From the NCBI GenBank assembly GCA_964034945.1, contig OZ035963.1, forward strand, positions 1,860,001 through 1,924,000: a stretch of 64,000 nucleotides of DNA. Reading direction: 5' to 3'. This document shows positions 10,360 through 22,345 of this stretch, one piece after another. This DNA is from Chrysopilus asiliformis. Taxonomy: Eukaryota > Arthropoda > Insecta > Diptera > Rhagionidae. How positions within the stretch are numbered: the stretch's first letter is position 1; each line of letters opens with the position of its first letter. The notes under the pieces are model-generated. The model did no database searches. It was not told the DNA's origin and was given only the letters and a program-made list of their open reading frames with translations. The translations under genes and the position numbers were made by a program.

Positions 10360-12760
10360 TTATATTCGAGATCTGGGGTCCTATAGGAACTCCCAACAGA
10401 AATTAGTCCAGGTAGCGTTGGATGTTTTCGCCGCCTGTGATCTCTCCGTTCTCCCTTCCGACCAGGCACATCAACGTTTGCCGGCTCGAGCTCGTCGGAT
10501 TGGGGGGGATTCTTGTCGGGGGAAAACGGACTATAACATACAAATTTGTGCCTGCTACCTACTTTCATTCAGGCGTCAGGTCATATACGGGAAACAAAAT
10601 ATAGAAAAGATAAAATGTGGTAAACCGGACAAATGAATAAATAGATAAATAAATGGATAAATAAATAAACACGAAGTAAAGAAAATTAAGTCCTTATATG
10701 ACCGGACGTTTCGAACTAACATCACAGAAAACAGCGACCTACGCCTCTCAATCGGCTCGTCCAACCCCTTCGAACCTCCTGACGATCACATCACTCCCTT
10801 CGGACAAAACTTAAATGAACATGATGACTTCAGACTTTTGAGAAATTGAAAACAACTGTCGCGACCCTAGCGACATCTATGCTTCGAATCTCCAATCGCC
10901 ACAGCCAGACTCACAACAACTGTCTCAATCTCCCTGCTCGTATAGGAATGAAATAAAACCATTCAAATTGTACTCTAGACAATTTCCGAATTATAATAAT
11001 CAAAAATCGGATCGGAATTACATGATTTACATACATTGCGCCTATATTTTGATCTATATAAACTAAATTTACCCTACGCAATAAATAAACAATCGAGTGA
11101 AAATATTCAATAAAAAAAAATACGATAGGGAAGCGAAGCTTACTCTTATGGTTATACATAATTATATAAATTCGGACTAAATAAAGCCAGATATACTCAC
11201 TGTGGCCAAATTAATAAAATACTTGTTCTTCTTATTGGTGGAGGTGTTGTGCGCGCAAAACTCCGTCCAGAAAGTTTTCCTGTTGATTTGCTAAAATATA
11301 TGTATATAAAAATGCATAACCGTACATTAAATTACAAAAATAAAGTTAAATGGCTTCCCTTTCTTAATAAAATTTATCTAATAATTTCAGATGGTGATCT
11401 TTCTGCTTATGTTAATGTTCTTGAATTCTCTGTTGGCTCTCCGATGAATTTTCGCTGGATAGGCTCTGCTCATAAATCGCACGTTCCTCCTGTTCCCCCC
11501 TTCTTCTCGGAATGACTCGTGCAAGTTGGAAAATCGACGTAACACAAGAAAAGGAAAACGACGATCGCCTTCATCAAAGTTGACGTAAAAAGAAAAGGAA
11601 AACGACGATCGCCTTCAGCAAAGCGGGTAGCAGTTCTTGATGGCAACTGTTCCTCGGGATGGATCTGCTCTTGACTCTTCTTTCTCATTGATTCGTGATT
11701 CTCTTTTTGTGGTTAGGAAAACGTGGCTTGGCTCGAAACGTGAATTGCGTTGATCCGGTTAACCTTCGATCGACCTTGTTCCAAACACCGGTTCTCGACG
11801 AATGTATTGAGCTGAATAGCTCGAATTGGAACCGTTAGGCCCTGGACAAAAAGCAATCGAACCGAAAAGCCTCGAATAAAACGGAACTTGAAGGTTATGA
11901 AGCAAATAGTTCACGTTTGGAGGTTCGGAATTTGCGTTGAAAAACTTGAAGGTTTGGAGGTTAAAAGGTTAGGAATTCGCGGTATTCGGGCCGCGCGGTA
12001 AGAATTCTTGTCTGAATCACGCGTTCTGATGCCACTTCTTTCTTAGCGCGTACTCTAGATTTTTCTTCGCCCGAATACCGCACCAAGAAATCCCCTTTTT
12101 AATCAAATTCACCTGTCGGAAAACAAACCGTGAACAACCCGAACTGAATTTAACCCAACTTTACTTTAACATACCTTTTATTTTGTCTATTCCTACTTAA
12201 ATTCGATTCCAGCCGCTTGACTTCCTCCACCAATTTTACCACGTTTCGAGAACCACTTTACTTTTTATTTAATTTTTTTTGCCACGTTCTCTATTTCTTC
12301 TACTTTTTTCCCGTGGCTCCTTCACGAGCCGACGGGAACGGTCTGAGCTATCCTTTCCACGAAAATTCTCGAAGCGCCATTACTTTTTTCCCATCCTTGG
12401 TGAATTTCGAGAATTCCCTTTGATAATGATGCTTACGCTACTGACATGTGCACCCTTCCAGTATAAGACTATCGTCTTATTAATATTTTATTTTACTCTA
12501 ATTTAAACTTTGCTGCATTTTGCTATTCAAAATAATACACCCTCCATATCCCTATAACCATTTCAGTTCATATATTCTTTGGTTTTGGTCAGAAACAACA
12601 AGAAATAACGCAACTGGGGATCTAATAAAGGTTCTACTGTGATTTCCAATTTCGGTTCAAACCTTCACCTACGGGAATCAGTGGCTCGAACCCTATCCGA
12701 TCGTCGGTTTGAAACTATGCTAACTGTTCTCCGAGACTCGTACCTTCTGAATATCGTAAA
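10360..12760. other. GC-richer block, possible decayed retroelement
   Basis: This block is clearly richer in G+C than its surroundings and has CG-rich words. It includes an A/T simple repeat (TAAATAAATGGATAAATAAA, about 10632-10672), a duplicated unit at 11536-11623, and an inverted pair GCGGTATTCGGGC (about 11978) with GCCCGAATACCGC (about 12067). Frames at 10311-10568 and 11249-11515 show no known domain. I found no long terminal repeats or primer-binding site, so a retrovirus-like origin is only a guess. Confidence 0.4.
11536..11623. repeat. Tandem duplication, about 45-bp unit
   Basis: Two adjacent units share AAGAAAAGGAAAACGACGAT and CGCCTTCA-CAAAG almost perfectly. They differ mainly by a short indel near the GACGTAA start. 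Confidence 0.85.
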
Positions 12761-13575
12761 AACTTCACAGTCTCGGCCAAAAATGCAAGACCCCCTGTTT
12801 TACACATATAACAATAGGTATCTGCAGTTGTTTTACTATTACTAGTATTACCACCTCGATGAACTAAGCAAATATTATTCCATCGTATTTTGTTAATGTG
12901 TAGTTCCTAAGTGAATTTACGATGCATCATCAACGAAATCGTATGCAACCTGAAGTGGTTAACAATCTCTCGAAATTAGCTTTTCCGGTTCTGAAAATAA
13001 AATTGGGAGCAGGGGATTGTAGTTAAAAAGGCCAAGAAAACAATGTTGTAAACATAAACAGATGAAATTCAAGAGTATCTACCTCAATATTGTTACCTCT
13101 GACTATGTTATAACGACTTCAAATCAAAATCTGCAATGGAAGTTAAACATAGGGGTGTTCATATATGCATGTCTGATATCTTAATATGTTAAACGAGCAA
13201 CCTATCTGACAAAGAACTTTTTTTTTACAAAAAATAAAAATCATCTTATTTGACTTGGTGGGGGAGATTTTATTTAGCGAAAACAAATGTCCAAGAGTAT
13301 GAAAGCAAAACGTTCAAAGTAGTAAGGTCTACTTTGAACGTTTGCATTTCGAATGCTTAAAAGGATCATTAACTTTAGCCTCCCGGGATTTTTTCATTAC
13401 AATCATCCAGTGTGACCAGTTGTTCCCCTTCCCCATAACAAATGGAATGTTTTTCTCCTGTTTTCTCGTGTGTTTAGAATATGATTTGACATAACCGTTC
13501 CATCCGAAAATTCAATCGAATCAATTCTTACCCCCTGTGCCACACAATTGGTTTTTGTTTGTCCTCATATAGAGT
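12761..13575. other. Unassigned AT-rich DNA
   Basis: A short inverted pair occurs around ACGTTCAAAGTAG and CTACTTTGAACGT (13311-13341). It makes a small hairpin with a minimal loop. Nothing else is seen. Confidence 0.5.
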
Positions 13576-14060
13576 ACTAGCTTGCATACCCGTCATTGCC
13601 GGGTTAAGTTTTTTCAAATTTAAATTTTTTTTTATGGTCAATGTTGGAGCTAAACTTCAGGCCAATCGGCTCGGTAGTTTCCCCGCGAAAGGGTAACATA
13701 GAGGGAAAACTAAGTTTCGAGATCACTTTACCCCCTCCCCTTACTCCCCCCCCCCCTCGGGCTACTTTTTAATGGGTCTATGTCGGGGCTGGACCCCCGA
13801 CGAACATCTATGCCAAATTTCAGGCCAATCGGTTCAGTAGTTTCTCCGCGAAAGAGTAACATAGCGCAAAAACTAAGTTTCGAGATTACTTTACTCCCTT
13901 CCCTTACTCCCCACACCCCCCGCGCTACTTTTCCGTATGCCTATGTTGGAACCAGAAGTACAGACACTCATGCCAAATTTCAAGTCAATCGGTTTAGCCG
14001 TTTTTGCGTGAAAGAGGAACAGACAGACAGATAGACACCAACTCTTTTTTATATATTATT
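13576..14060 (+). repeat. Family A dispersed repeat, two internal modules
   Basis: It starts ACTAGCTTGCATACCCGTC and has two successive core modules, each with GGCCAATCGG, a TAGTTTC-CCGCGAAAG clause and a C-rich CCCCTCCCCTTACTCC tract. The terminal module follows (TCAATCGGTTTAGCCGTTTT), then ACAGACAGACAGA and a TATATATTATTATG end. Open frames on both strands across the modules encode the same repeated words (for example PIGSVVSPRK) and are not genes. Confidence 0.87.
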
Positions 14061-15876
14061 ATGATTTGACGATTGGTCCCTAGCAATTGTCGTTTTTTCT
14101 GTGTTTTCTCTTCATTTCTCCATGGTGCAGATTCTGTCTTGTACATTTATTTGTATGCAATAAAATGCTTATGTGTTGCAACTCCAAGACACGAAGATTC
14201 TAGTTTCACTTGGCTGTTCTTTCTTTCTGATACAAATTGACCAATTTTTTTTTTCTATTTCCAAAAAGAAATTTTTTAAATTTTTAATTGAAATTTTTAT
14301 CTTAAAAAACTAGATAGATTGCAGAAATCCAAATAAATATTTAACAGTTTAGTTTAACTCTAATTCATTCTGAGCTTTCTTCTTATAGCTTTTATATTTC
14401 TTATTCTCTCATGATGTTTAGAATCAGAAAGAAATCAAATTTTTTCTTTGTATTTTATGGTATTTTCTATAACTTTTGCAAGCATTATCTCTTAAACTTG
14501 TTTTGTTGACTTCGTGAATAAAGAAAATTGTTTTCAGAGAAAATATAGAAGATATCATTGCAAAAATATTTTCAAGAAAATTCGTATAGAGATTGAAGTG
14601 TACGATAATCGTGATGACGATGAGAAAGTTAATTGCAATTAAATATAAATTTGCATAAAATTGAATTTCTGTCATGCAAAACTTCTTTTGATAATGAGTT
14701 TGTTATGTTCTTAAAAGGATAAAATATGATAGCAAACTCATTATCAAGATTTATTCTTACATCGCATTTTTAAAATTTAATGATCTATCATTCGAAATAA
14801 AAATACTAACTCTTTGTAATTTAATCAAGTTACAACTGTATATGTCAAAAATTAATTGATGTGTGAAATTTATTTATTGAAAAAAAAACTGAGTTACATA
14901 TCTAAGAAAATCAATAATATCCCAAACCCTGCCAAATGTTTACGAACAGTCTTGGCGCCTAACACGCGTGTTGCAATTGTTAGAATTTATTCAAAAAGTT
15001 GAATATTTTGTTACATAGTTTCAATTTCCGAAATCTAAAACCAAAAAAAAAAAAATTCACTTGAAAAGTTGGAAAAACTCGAAATTTTGTAAACTTTCAT
15101 CGGTCGTCTTACCTCAATAATTTCCGGGACAAATGCATGATCCCAGACATATCGACTTAAAGATACCACCGCCTAAGAAGCAACGTTTTAAATAAAATGA
15201 TGAAAAACGGATTCGCAATAACATAAAAATTTATGTTATGTTGGTTTATGTTCGACACAATGACACAAAAGTTCTGTTGCATAAATTTTCGTCCGTAAAA
15301 GTCCCTGTTCTCTAGATTCTTTCACTATAGATGACAGTATTGAAAGGTAGAAAAACGTTGAAAAATACTGAATATATTTTGCTATATGGAAATAACTTAT
15401 GCTCTACTGGTTACAATAGCACAATCTATGATATGATTTTGGTCTTCGTTGACATTTAAAACACATTCATGCTTACATATAGAAAAGCGTTTGTAAAAGA
15501 TACAAATAGGTAAGGAAAATAAATCGAAAAAAAGTTCACAGAATGATCGCAATATCCTGTTTACTTTGCAACCAAAAAATGTCTACCACCATAACAATGT
15601 TGTCACATAATTTTGATTTTACAGAAATTGGATTATTGTGTATTGGAATTGGCAACACAGTTCAATTTTTTATGCTGCTTGACATGAAGTTAAACTTTGA
15701 AATTCTTACATACATATTTGAACTCAAAATGGAAAAACATTTTATGCTTGGTTCCCGATATTCAAGTTTCAGTTTGGCTAAATTAGAAACTAATTTAATA
15801 AACAATTAAGTTGCTGCAGAAGGTTTTTTTTAAAGTGAGATTTCGAAAAAAGTACTACCTACTTTTTAATGAAATA
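14061..15876. other. Unassigned AT-rich DNA
   Basis: Short frames (14424-14675, 15543-15809) lack domains and splice support. No transposon ends were seen before the mariner copy at 15877. Confidence 0.5.
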
Positions 15877-16491
15877 TTGGGAGTATGCATTGAAAATGAG
15901 CGTTTTTTTAATAAAAATCAACAGTTTATTTTGAAAAAACTATCAGACTCAGATCACTGAAAATACTGTCCATCGGCAGCTACGACCTTCTCCCATCTTT
16001 CAGGTAGCATGCGGATTCCACGCTGGAAAAAGTCTTGGTCTTTTGAGGTCATCCAGTCATCGACCCATTTTTTGGTATCGTCATAAGAAGAAAATCGCTG
16101 CTCAGCCAGGCCATGTGTCATCGACCGGAACAAATGGTAATCGGAGGGGGCAATGTCTGGTGAATACGGCGGGTGGGGTAGGACTTCCCATTTGAGGTTC
16201 TCCAGGTAGTTTTTTACAACATTTGCAACATGGGGTCGTGCGTTGTCCCTCGGTTTGCGCGTTGCTCAGACGCGTTGCCGCGTCCATGGCGCGTAGAGTA
16301 GGCTCAGTTTCTACTTTTAGACGCGGTGACAACTACTAGATGCCAGAACAAAATCATGCCGCACGCACGAACGCGTAATTGGGGTTTAGGCTTTAGCTTA
16401 CAGGTAAAATTTATTTCAGCCCGATCGGATACATACCTGCCGAATTATGAGCCTCAATACAAAACGCTCATTTTCAATGCATTACTCCCAA
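15877..16491 (-). mobile_element. mariner deletion derivative with both ends
   Basis: The left end TTGGGAGTATGCATTGAAAA and right end TTTTCAATGCATTACTCCCAA are inverted repeats of about 27 bp, flanked by TA at 15875-15876 and 16492-16493. The 615-bp element keeps the 3' part of the transposase (15957-16247, minus strand) and about 240 bp of the other side, which includes a GC-rich stretch. The middle of the gene is lost. It is closely related to the copy at 5654. Both ends are present, so it could be moved by a transposase supplied elsewhere. Confidence 0.9.
15957..16247 (-). pseudogene. mariner transposase fragment
   Basis: On the minus strand the frame runs from DNARPHVAN, the second catalytic Asp, through PPYSPDIAPSDYHLF, the third Asp after 34 residues. 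It ends at the tail ...ADGQYFQ and a stop. The deletion junction falls exactly at the Asp codon of the HDN motif, so the preceding sequence is not transposase. The fragment differs from the copy at 5733-6086 by a few substitutions. Confidence 0.88.
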
Positions 16492-16493
16492 TA

Positions 16494-18196
16494 TTAAATG
16501 TAAAGTTTCAAGTATTTCAAAAATCTTGTAAAAATTCGTAGTTCACCTGAGACTCTTACATAACAGTAGAGCAAATTTTAAAAGGGCTTGAGTAAGGGTA
16601 AAGATTAATAAGTATTTCCGAACCAAATGGAACACAAATTTTAATTCCAAGAACTTGTTTCTAGCAATCTGTTTTATGTTTAATGAGGTTTCTTTGGCAG
16701 TGACAGAAAATTGATTGAAACTGTTTTCGAAACATACAATTCAATTAAACGCTGAAAAGAAATCTTTTTTATTTTTTTGCTTTCGCACAAACGATATGAA
16801 AACTATGAGGAAAAAGAAAAGTTGCTCGCCGTTAAAAATTTAACGTTCCGTTGCTAATAATATTGAAAGTAAAGAAACGTCTTTTTCCAATTACCGTTGA
16901 CTTTTTTTTTTTGCATTAACATTTAATTGCACAACATTTTTTTTTTGAGAATAGCTACAAAAGCTTAAGAAGTGCTTTTCAAAGAGCTTATTGGTTCTAT
17001 AAAAAAATGAGTTTTTCAGTGACGCGTCTTCTTCAAGATCGTTTGTATACAAAAAATTCTCGTTTAGTCCTTTTTAAGTCAAAAGTATTTTTTTCGTAAG
17101 TTTTTTCCCCAGACTTTAATGAAATTTTAGTCTTAAATATTCATCAACTGGAGCAGTTAATCCCTTAACATTAATGTTATGTAACCATTTTAAAATAAAA
17201 AGTGTATGAGCAATGAGTATGATATACATAGAGATTTGCATGTCTATCTGAAACAATAAGATTTAAGAAGTGTTTCTGACATTCTAGTATTTTTACAATT
17301 TGGCAATATCGTTAGCCCTTTAAAGTCACGGAGAAACGAACTGAAGGTGTCTCCTTTATTGGTCTATAAAAATTTTCATTCCCATTCGCATAAAGCTTTA
17401 ATGTTGAACTTTGCCAGATGTTAAAAGAGGACTGATGCCGTAGCTTTAGATCGTAAATGAATTAAATAGAAACCATAGAATGGTAAGATATAATGTTACC
17501 CCTATAAATATCTACATAAGATACGTGAAGTGGTCTTCATTTATTCATGAAGTACGAGAATACACAACACTTAACTAAAATACTATAGGAAATACTCCTT
17601 TTCCCCTTTCAGTCTCTGTCGAAAGTATAATTCCCTGTCACGGCAAGTCTGAATCGCACAACATTTTTTGAAGATAGCCAACCAAAAACTGACAATGTGT
17701 CTGTTAGTACCATGCCAGAATACATTGGCCATAGAAAATCATTTCTATGTTTTGTTTTAGTATAAATAACTAACTTTACAGGACCTCGTTATAATTCTAA
17801 GCAGAGCGTTTTTTTAGTAAGGAAATAAGCAGACACATTTAAATATACAAAATGGTGCAACAAAAGACTAAAATCCCTATAAATTTATGATAACTTATTG
17901 TGATGTTTAAAGTGTACTTAAATTTTATTTATTAAAATTATTACTTAAAATTATTAGTGACCCTACCACAAAATTTTTGTCCATTTTATTAAGTGATTCA
18001 TTTGCATAGTTATCTTCAGCAGATTTCAATTAGCAGCCTACGTTTACTGATGTCCGTAAATCTCATATTTTTCTCGGGAAACTTTTTCTTTTGTCATATT
18101 TTGCAAAAAAGTTATGTACTTTTTTCGCTAACAAAAATTGCAATAATTTTATGGATTCAATTAAGTTCGCAAGTTGCTAGAAACGTTTATTTATAC
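16494..18196. other. Unassigned AT-rich DNA
   Basis: I see no domain-bearing frame, terminal repeat or tandem array. A frame at 17993-18319 runs into the family A repeat and is incidental. Confidence 0.5.
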
Positions 18197-18520
18197 ACTA
18201 GCTTGCATACCCGTCGTTGCCGGGTTAAGTTTTTTCAAATTTCAATTTTTTTTTTGATGGTCTATGTTGGAGCTAAACTTCAGGCCAATCGGCTCGGTAG
18301 TTTCCCCACGAAGGAGTAACATAGCGCAAAAACTAAGTTTCTAAATCACTTTACCCCCTCCCCTTACTCCTCCACCCCTCGCGCAAATTTTCCGTATGCC
18401 TATGTTAGAACCAGAACTACCACAGACACTCATTTCAAATTTCAAGTCAATCGGTTCAGCCGTTTTTGCGTGAAAGAGGAACAGACAGACAGACACCAAC
18501 TCATTTTTATATATTAGTAA
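18197..18520 (+). repeat. Family A dispersed repeat, one internal module
   Basis: It starts ACTAGCTTGCATACCCGTCG, has one core module, the terminal module (TCAATCGGTTCAGCCGTTTT), ACAGACAGACAGAC and ends near TATATATTAGTA. It is full length for the one-module form. Confidence 0.87.
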
Positions 18521-18870
18521 ATATGATAAGTGAAATTGCTATTGTATGGGGATATTATAGATTGTATAATTTCCGCCCATTTGAAATTTATAAAGGTACA
18601 ACTGAATGATTTGATACAACAAATATTCATTAGAAAATTTCATATCCAGAATTTGTTATCAAATTGCATGCAAACGAAAAATTAATAGTAGAGCATCTCG
18701 TAGACAGAATCATGTATTATTATTTCGTTCGAAATGAGCCTGTTTTCAGTTATTCGTACGTACAATTACTATATAATTACATATTAGTAATGAATAGAAA
18801 TTTTAATGAAAATCGCACAATCGATGCAATTCTCTGTTACGATGTTCAAAAGTAATTAACTGATTTGTTA

Positions 18871-19237
18871 AACACTGAGAGAAAAGAATGGCACCAAATG
18901 ATATGAAACGCCTATGATTTTACTATTTTCACTATAAAACGGCGCCATTTGAAGAAATTGTAAAATTTACAACTCGAATGGTAAAATTTACAATTCGAGT
19001 GGTAAAATTTACAACTCGAGTGGTAAAAGTATATGTCGTAAATGTTATTTTATATTTGAAGAGTGTAATTTTATCCTGTTGCATCATAGTTTTGTATTTG
19101 AAAACTATGTTATTATATATGAACATATAATTTTATATTGGGAATAGCACAATTGAACTTTTTACATGAAAAATTTACATGGCTGAAATTTACAATGCGA
19201 AATTCAAATATTACTATGGATTTTTTCCCTCAGTGTA
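18871..19237. mobile_element. Possible MITE with ACACTGAG ends
   Basis: The left end ACACTGAGAGAAAA and the right end TTTTTTCCCTCAGTGT are imperfect inverted repeats. No clear target duplication is seen. Inside is a 21-bp tandem unit. The family is unassigned. Confidence 0.5.
18960..19028. repeat. Tandem repeat, 21-bp unit, about 3 copies
   Basis: The unit is GTAAAATTTACAACTCGAGTG with single-base changes between copies. The unit contains the small palindrome GTAAAATTTAC and, in one copy, CTCGAG. An open frame on the minus strand reads repeated FTTR-V words and is incidental. Confidence 0.85.
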
Positions 19238-19324
19238 AAAGTAATTTCGGTTAAATGAAAGTTCTATTATTGACACCATTCTTTAAATTAAAACAAAACC
19301 GATTAAAACTTGGAAAAACATTTG

Positions 19325-19991
19325 CAGCCTTATTAATAAACGTTAGTTAATTTTTATCAATGGTTTACGCAGTGGATAACTCGAAATTCTTATTAATAAA
19401 AAATTTTAAGAGTTAACTGACGTTAGTTAACTTTGTGTTAGCTAACATACCGATTTCCTCGAGTTAAGGAGTTGATAACTCTTGACGGCGCATAACTCTT
19501 GCAAAAAAGACTGGAAGAAGCAATGATCCATTAAAAAAATGCAATTTATGTTGTTTTATTATATTACCTTATCACTTGAACACCAATTTTCTGATCGCTT
19601 TCCTTCAATTTTTAAATTTTCCACTTTTAATTACTTTGCAGTGAATCACAATTAAAATAAAAACATTAATTTCACTCCTATTTTAATATTGTCTCCAAGG
19701 AAACGGATTTAAAAAACCAAAATATGACTTATTTTAATATCGTCTCCAAGGAAACGGATTTAAAAAACCAAAATTTGACTTAAATGTAAAAGATTTTCGT
19801 ATTTTTTGGTACAATTCGGCACAAGGGTTGCCGTATTCCAGCGAAATTTTTAAATAAAATACGAGTTAGCTATTATATGGAGGAAATTTTTTTATTAATA
19901 AGAATAGTTATCTAATGGATAAGTTTGCTATCTCGGAGTTAGTTAGCACATGAGTTATCTCCGTGTTAGGGATTTTTTATTAATAAGGCTG
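19325..19991. mobile_element. MITE with CAGCCTTATTAATAA ends
   Basis: The left end CAGCCTTATTAATAAA and the right end TTTATTAATAAGGCTG are inverted repeats, with TTG on both sides (19322-19324 and 19992-19994). Subterminal regions carry many GTTAG/GTTAAC words (for example ACGTTAGTTAA at the left and GAGTTAGTTAG at the right). A 3-bp duplication resembles Harbinger-type elements, but TTG is not the usual TWA, so the superfamily is uncertain. No transposase is present. Confidence 0.7.
19681..19782. repeat. Tandem duplication, 51-bp unit
   Basis: Two units of TTTTAATAT-GTCTCCAAGG plus AAACGGATTTAAAAAACCAA lie head to tail with very few differences, inside the element at 19325-19991. Confidence 0.88.
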
Positions 19992-19994
19992 TTG

Positions 19995-21638
19995 GTCCCA
20001 TTGAATTGAATTTTCACCAAAAAAAATAGTGCGCAGTTACAGCTTAATATAAAATTTATAATTTAAATCATTATAATCTCAAAAATTAAATTTTTATGGC
20101 AAAAACTTTTCAAATCGAAGAACAATGGAGAGGTACTTGAAAATTTACGATTATATGTTTGCCATTTTCTTAAATACGTAAATAATTTAGTAAAAATTTT
20201 TTTTTCAAAAAAACATATTCCGCTTTTACTGAAGCTACTTCTAACGATACAAATTTAAGTTTCCGCACGCGGAGTTTGAAGATCAAAAGCAGTTTGAATT
20301 GAACCATTATTCGTCTGCTCTCCATCATCGTTATTTGGCATTTGACAAGTTTCCTTTTTTCTACTTCATTTTTTCCCCAAATTTATTTTTATAAAGGTAT
20401 TTTTTCGTCTTTCAGCGTGGTCTTATTCTTCTTCTTCTATTTATTTATTTTCTTTTTTAGATTGGCGCCGTGCCGTGGCTATACGAAAATTAAATGTCAA
20501 ACCTGAAATTTAAAGGGCAAATGGGGTCGAAGCCTAATCAAGGTTGAATAAGGTAAAAAGCACCCAATGTGCTCTCATCCTAGACTGGGCTATGCTTTTT
20601 GACTACCCATATATATCTGTATATATTATACTTCAGGTCGTATATTTGTATATACACCTGCACCAAAACTGCTGCCAAATTGCCTCCCTTGTAAATGGGA
20701 ATTATGCTTTTATTCGGCTGAAACGGGTCGGTGAGAAGAAAACCGAAGGATACGTATGTATATTCCTAACAAAGTGTGGTGACTGGTATAGGGAGGCGGA
20801 GTGGGTGTTCCCATTACGGGCATAACCAATGCTCCAAGGGATTTTCATGCATGTTGCCACCTCTTACCTTGAAACACGGCTACACGTTACGCTCATCGTT
20901 CAGTGTAGTGGATGAGATTTTGATGGAGTATTAGTTGAAGATATCTTAACTTGAGGAAAATTGATTCCAACTGTAGGTATGTTATATTATATGTTATACC
21001 TATATAATATTTATTCGTGATTCGTTTCATATATATGATCGTCTTTGTATAAGGCGTATGCCTAATATAAAATATACGAGTATGTAAGATGCTTTAGTAC
21101 ACACATTACATTTTGCGGAGCAAGCATAATATGTTGCTATAGGTACGCGCCTTGGTAACGCCCGCTAGTACAGATCAAAGAGGACCAAATTATGTCTGCT
21201 TTTTCAATCGTAGCAAATATATATTTTTTTTCACTTTTGTCGAATTTTTATGGTCTAAAATATATAAACATCACATCAATGTGTACTCCATTGAGACATA
21301 AGTGCGTACCTACGGAATCATAAATAAATGCAAACATAACAATTTTTATTTTCTATTTTTTTTCGTTGTTATCTTTTAGTCAATTTTCCAATTTGAATAT
21401 TGTTTGGTCATACAAATATCTATGTTATCTGTTCGTTGATTGAGAGTAACACATCATCGGAAATAAACAGGGTGTGTCCTTAGGATGCCTAACAATAAAA
21501 ATATCCCAAAACCAATTTAGTTTCAGATATTTTAGATATTGAATTTTCAAATCTATCAATACCAAGATATCATTTCCTAGAAAACATTTAATTGGTTGGT
21601 AAATTGAATAATCAAATCAGACTTTTTTTTGACAAGAA
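19995..21638. other. Unassigned AT-rich DNA
   Basis: A 93-codon frame (20544-20825) has no domain and no supported splice sites. No transposon ends were seen. Confidence 0.5.
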
Positions 21639-21641
21639 TTA

Positions 21642-22139
21642 CCCCCGTCGCACACTTCAACTAAGCTATGTGAGCGAGGCTACATAGCCTAGCTCGGTTA
21701 GCTCACCTCGTTGCACACTTGAGCTAAGCTACGCGGCGATATTTTCGGTAAATATATGCATTTTTCCCCTTTATCTGCAGCCATTTTTAGATATAAATTA
21801 TTTAACGCGATTGAAAATATTCCGCAAAAGAATTCAATTTTCACGTTTTCCTTACACTTTTATGTCCACAAAATACTACACTTTTGCAAACACCGATTCT
21901 ACACTGTATAACGCCGAAAATATTTATATGTGAATGTCAGCGATGCCAGCGAAGTCGTTCGCCTAGTTAAGGTCTGAACTACGCGAGCGAGCTTAGTCTG
22001 CGTCGCCCATGACTACGCGACGTAGTTTCATAGTTTCGCTAAAGTGTGCGGTCGCCAATGCAAATGCTAAGGATTTTACGTTCAGCGAGAAACTTAGCTC
22101 ACATAGTTGAGCTCGCTTAGCTGAAGTGTGCGACGGGGG
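21642..22139. mobile_element. PIF/Harbinger-type MITE, TTA duplication
   Basis: The left end CCCCCGTCGCACACTTCA and the right end TGAAGTGTGCGACGGGGG are inverted repeats. They are flanked by TTA at 21639-21641 and 22140-22142. A second inner copy of the end motif (GTTGCACACTTGAGCTAAGC at the left, CGCTAAAGTGTGCGG at the right) lies near each end, along with several AGCTAAGCTA/TAGCTTAGCT-like words. The 3-bp TWA target fits PIF/Harbinger. The 498-bp element has no transposase. Confidence 0.85.
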
Positions 22140-22345
22140 TTAGGCGATTTTATTTGGATTTTTTAAATATTTCAGTAGATTTAATATTTTAGTCGGTTCT
22201 AAGAAAAAAAAAATGATTAAACTAATTATTTTGCTAATTTTTATTTAATCGATGGAATTGTTTCGGAATGGTTTTCGTATCGTAATAGTATAAGACTCAA
22301 GTTATTGGAAAATTTTAACTCTAGAAACTCTGTTTTGAAATCATA

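Noticed and set aside
10360..12760. LTR retrotransposon call for the GC-richer block
   Set aside because: No pair of long terminal repeats, primer-binding site, polypurine tract or gag/pol motif was seen.
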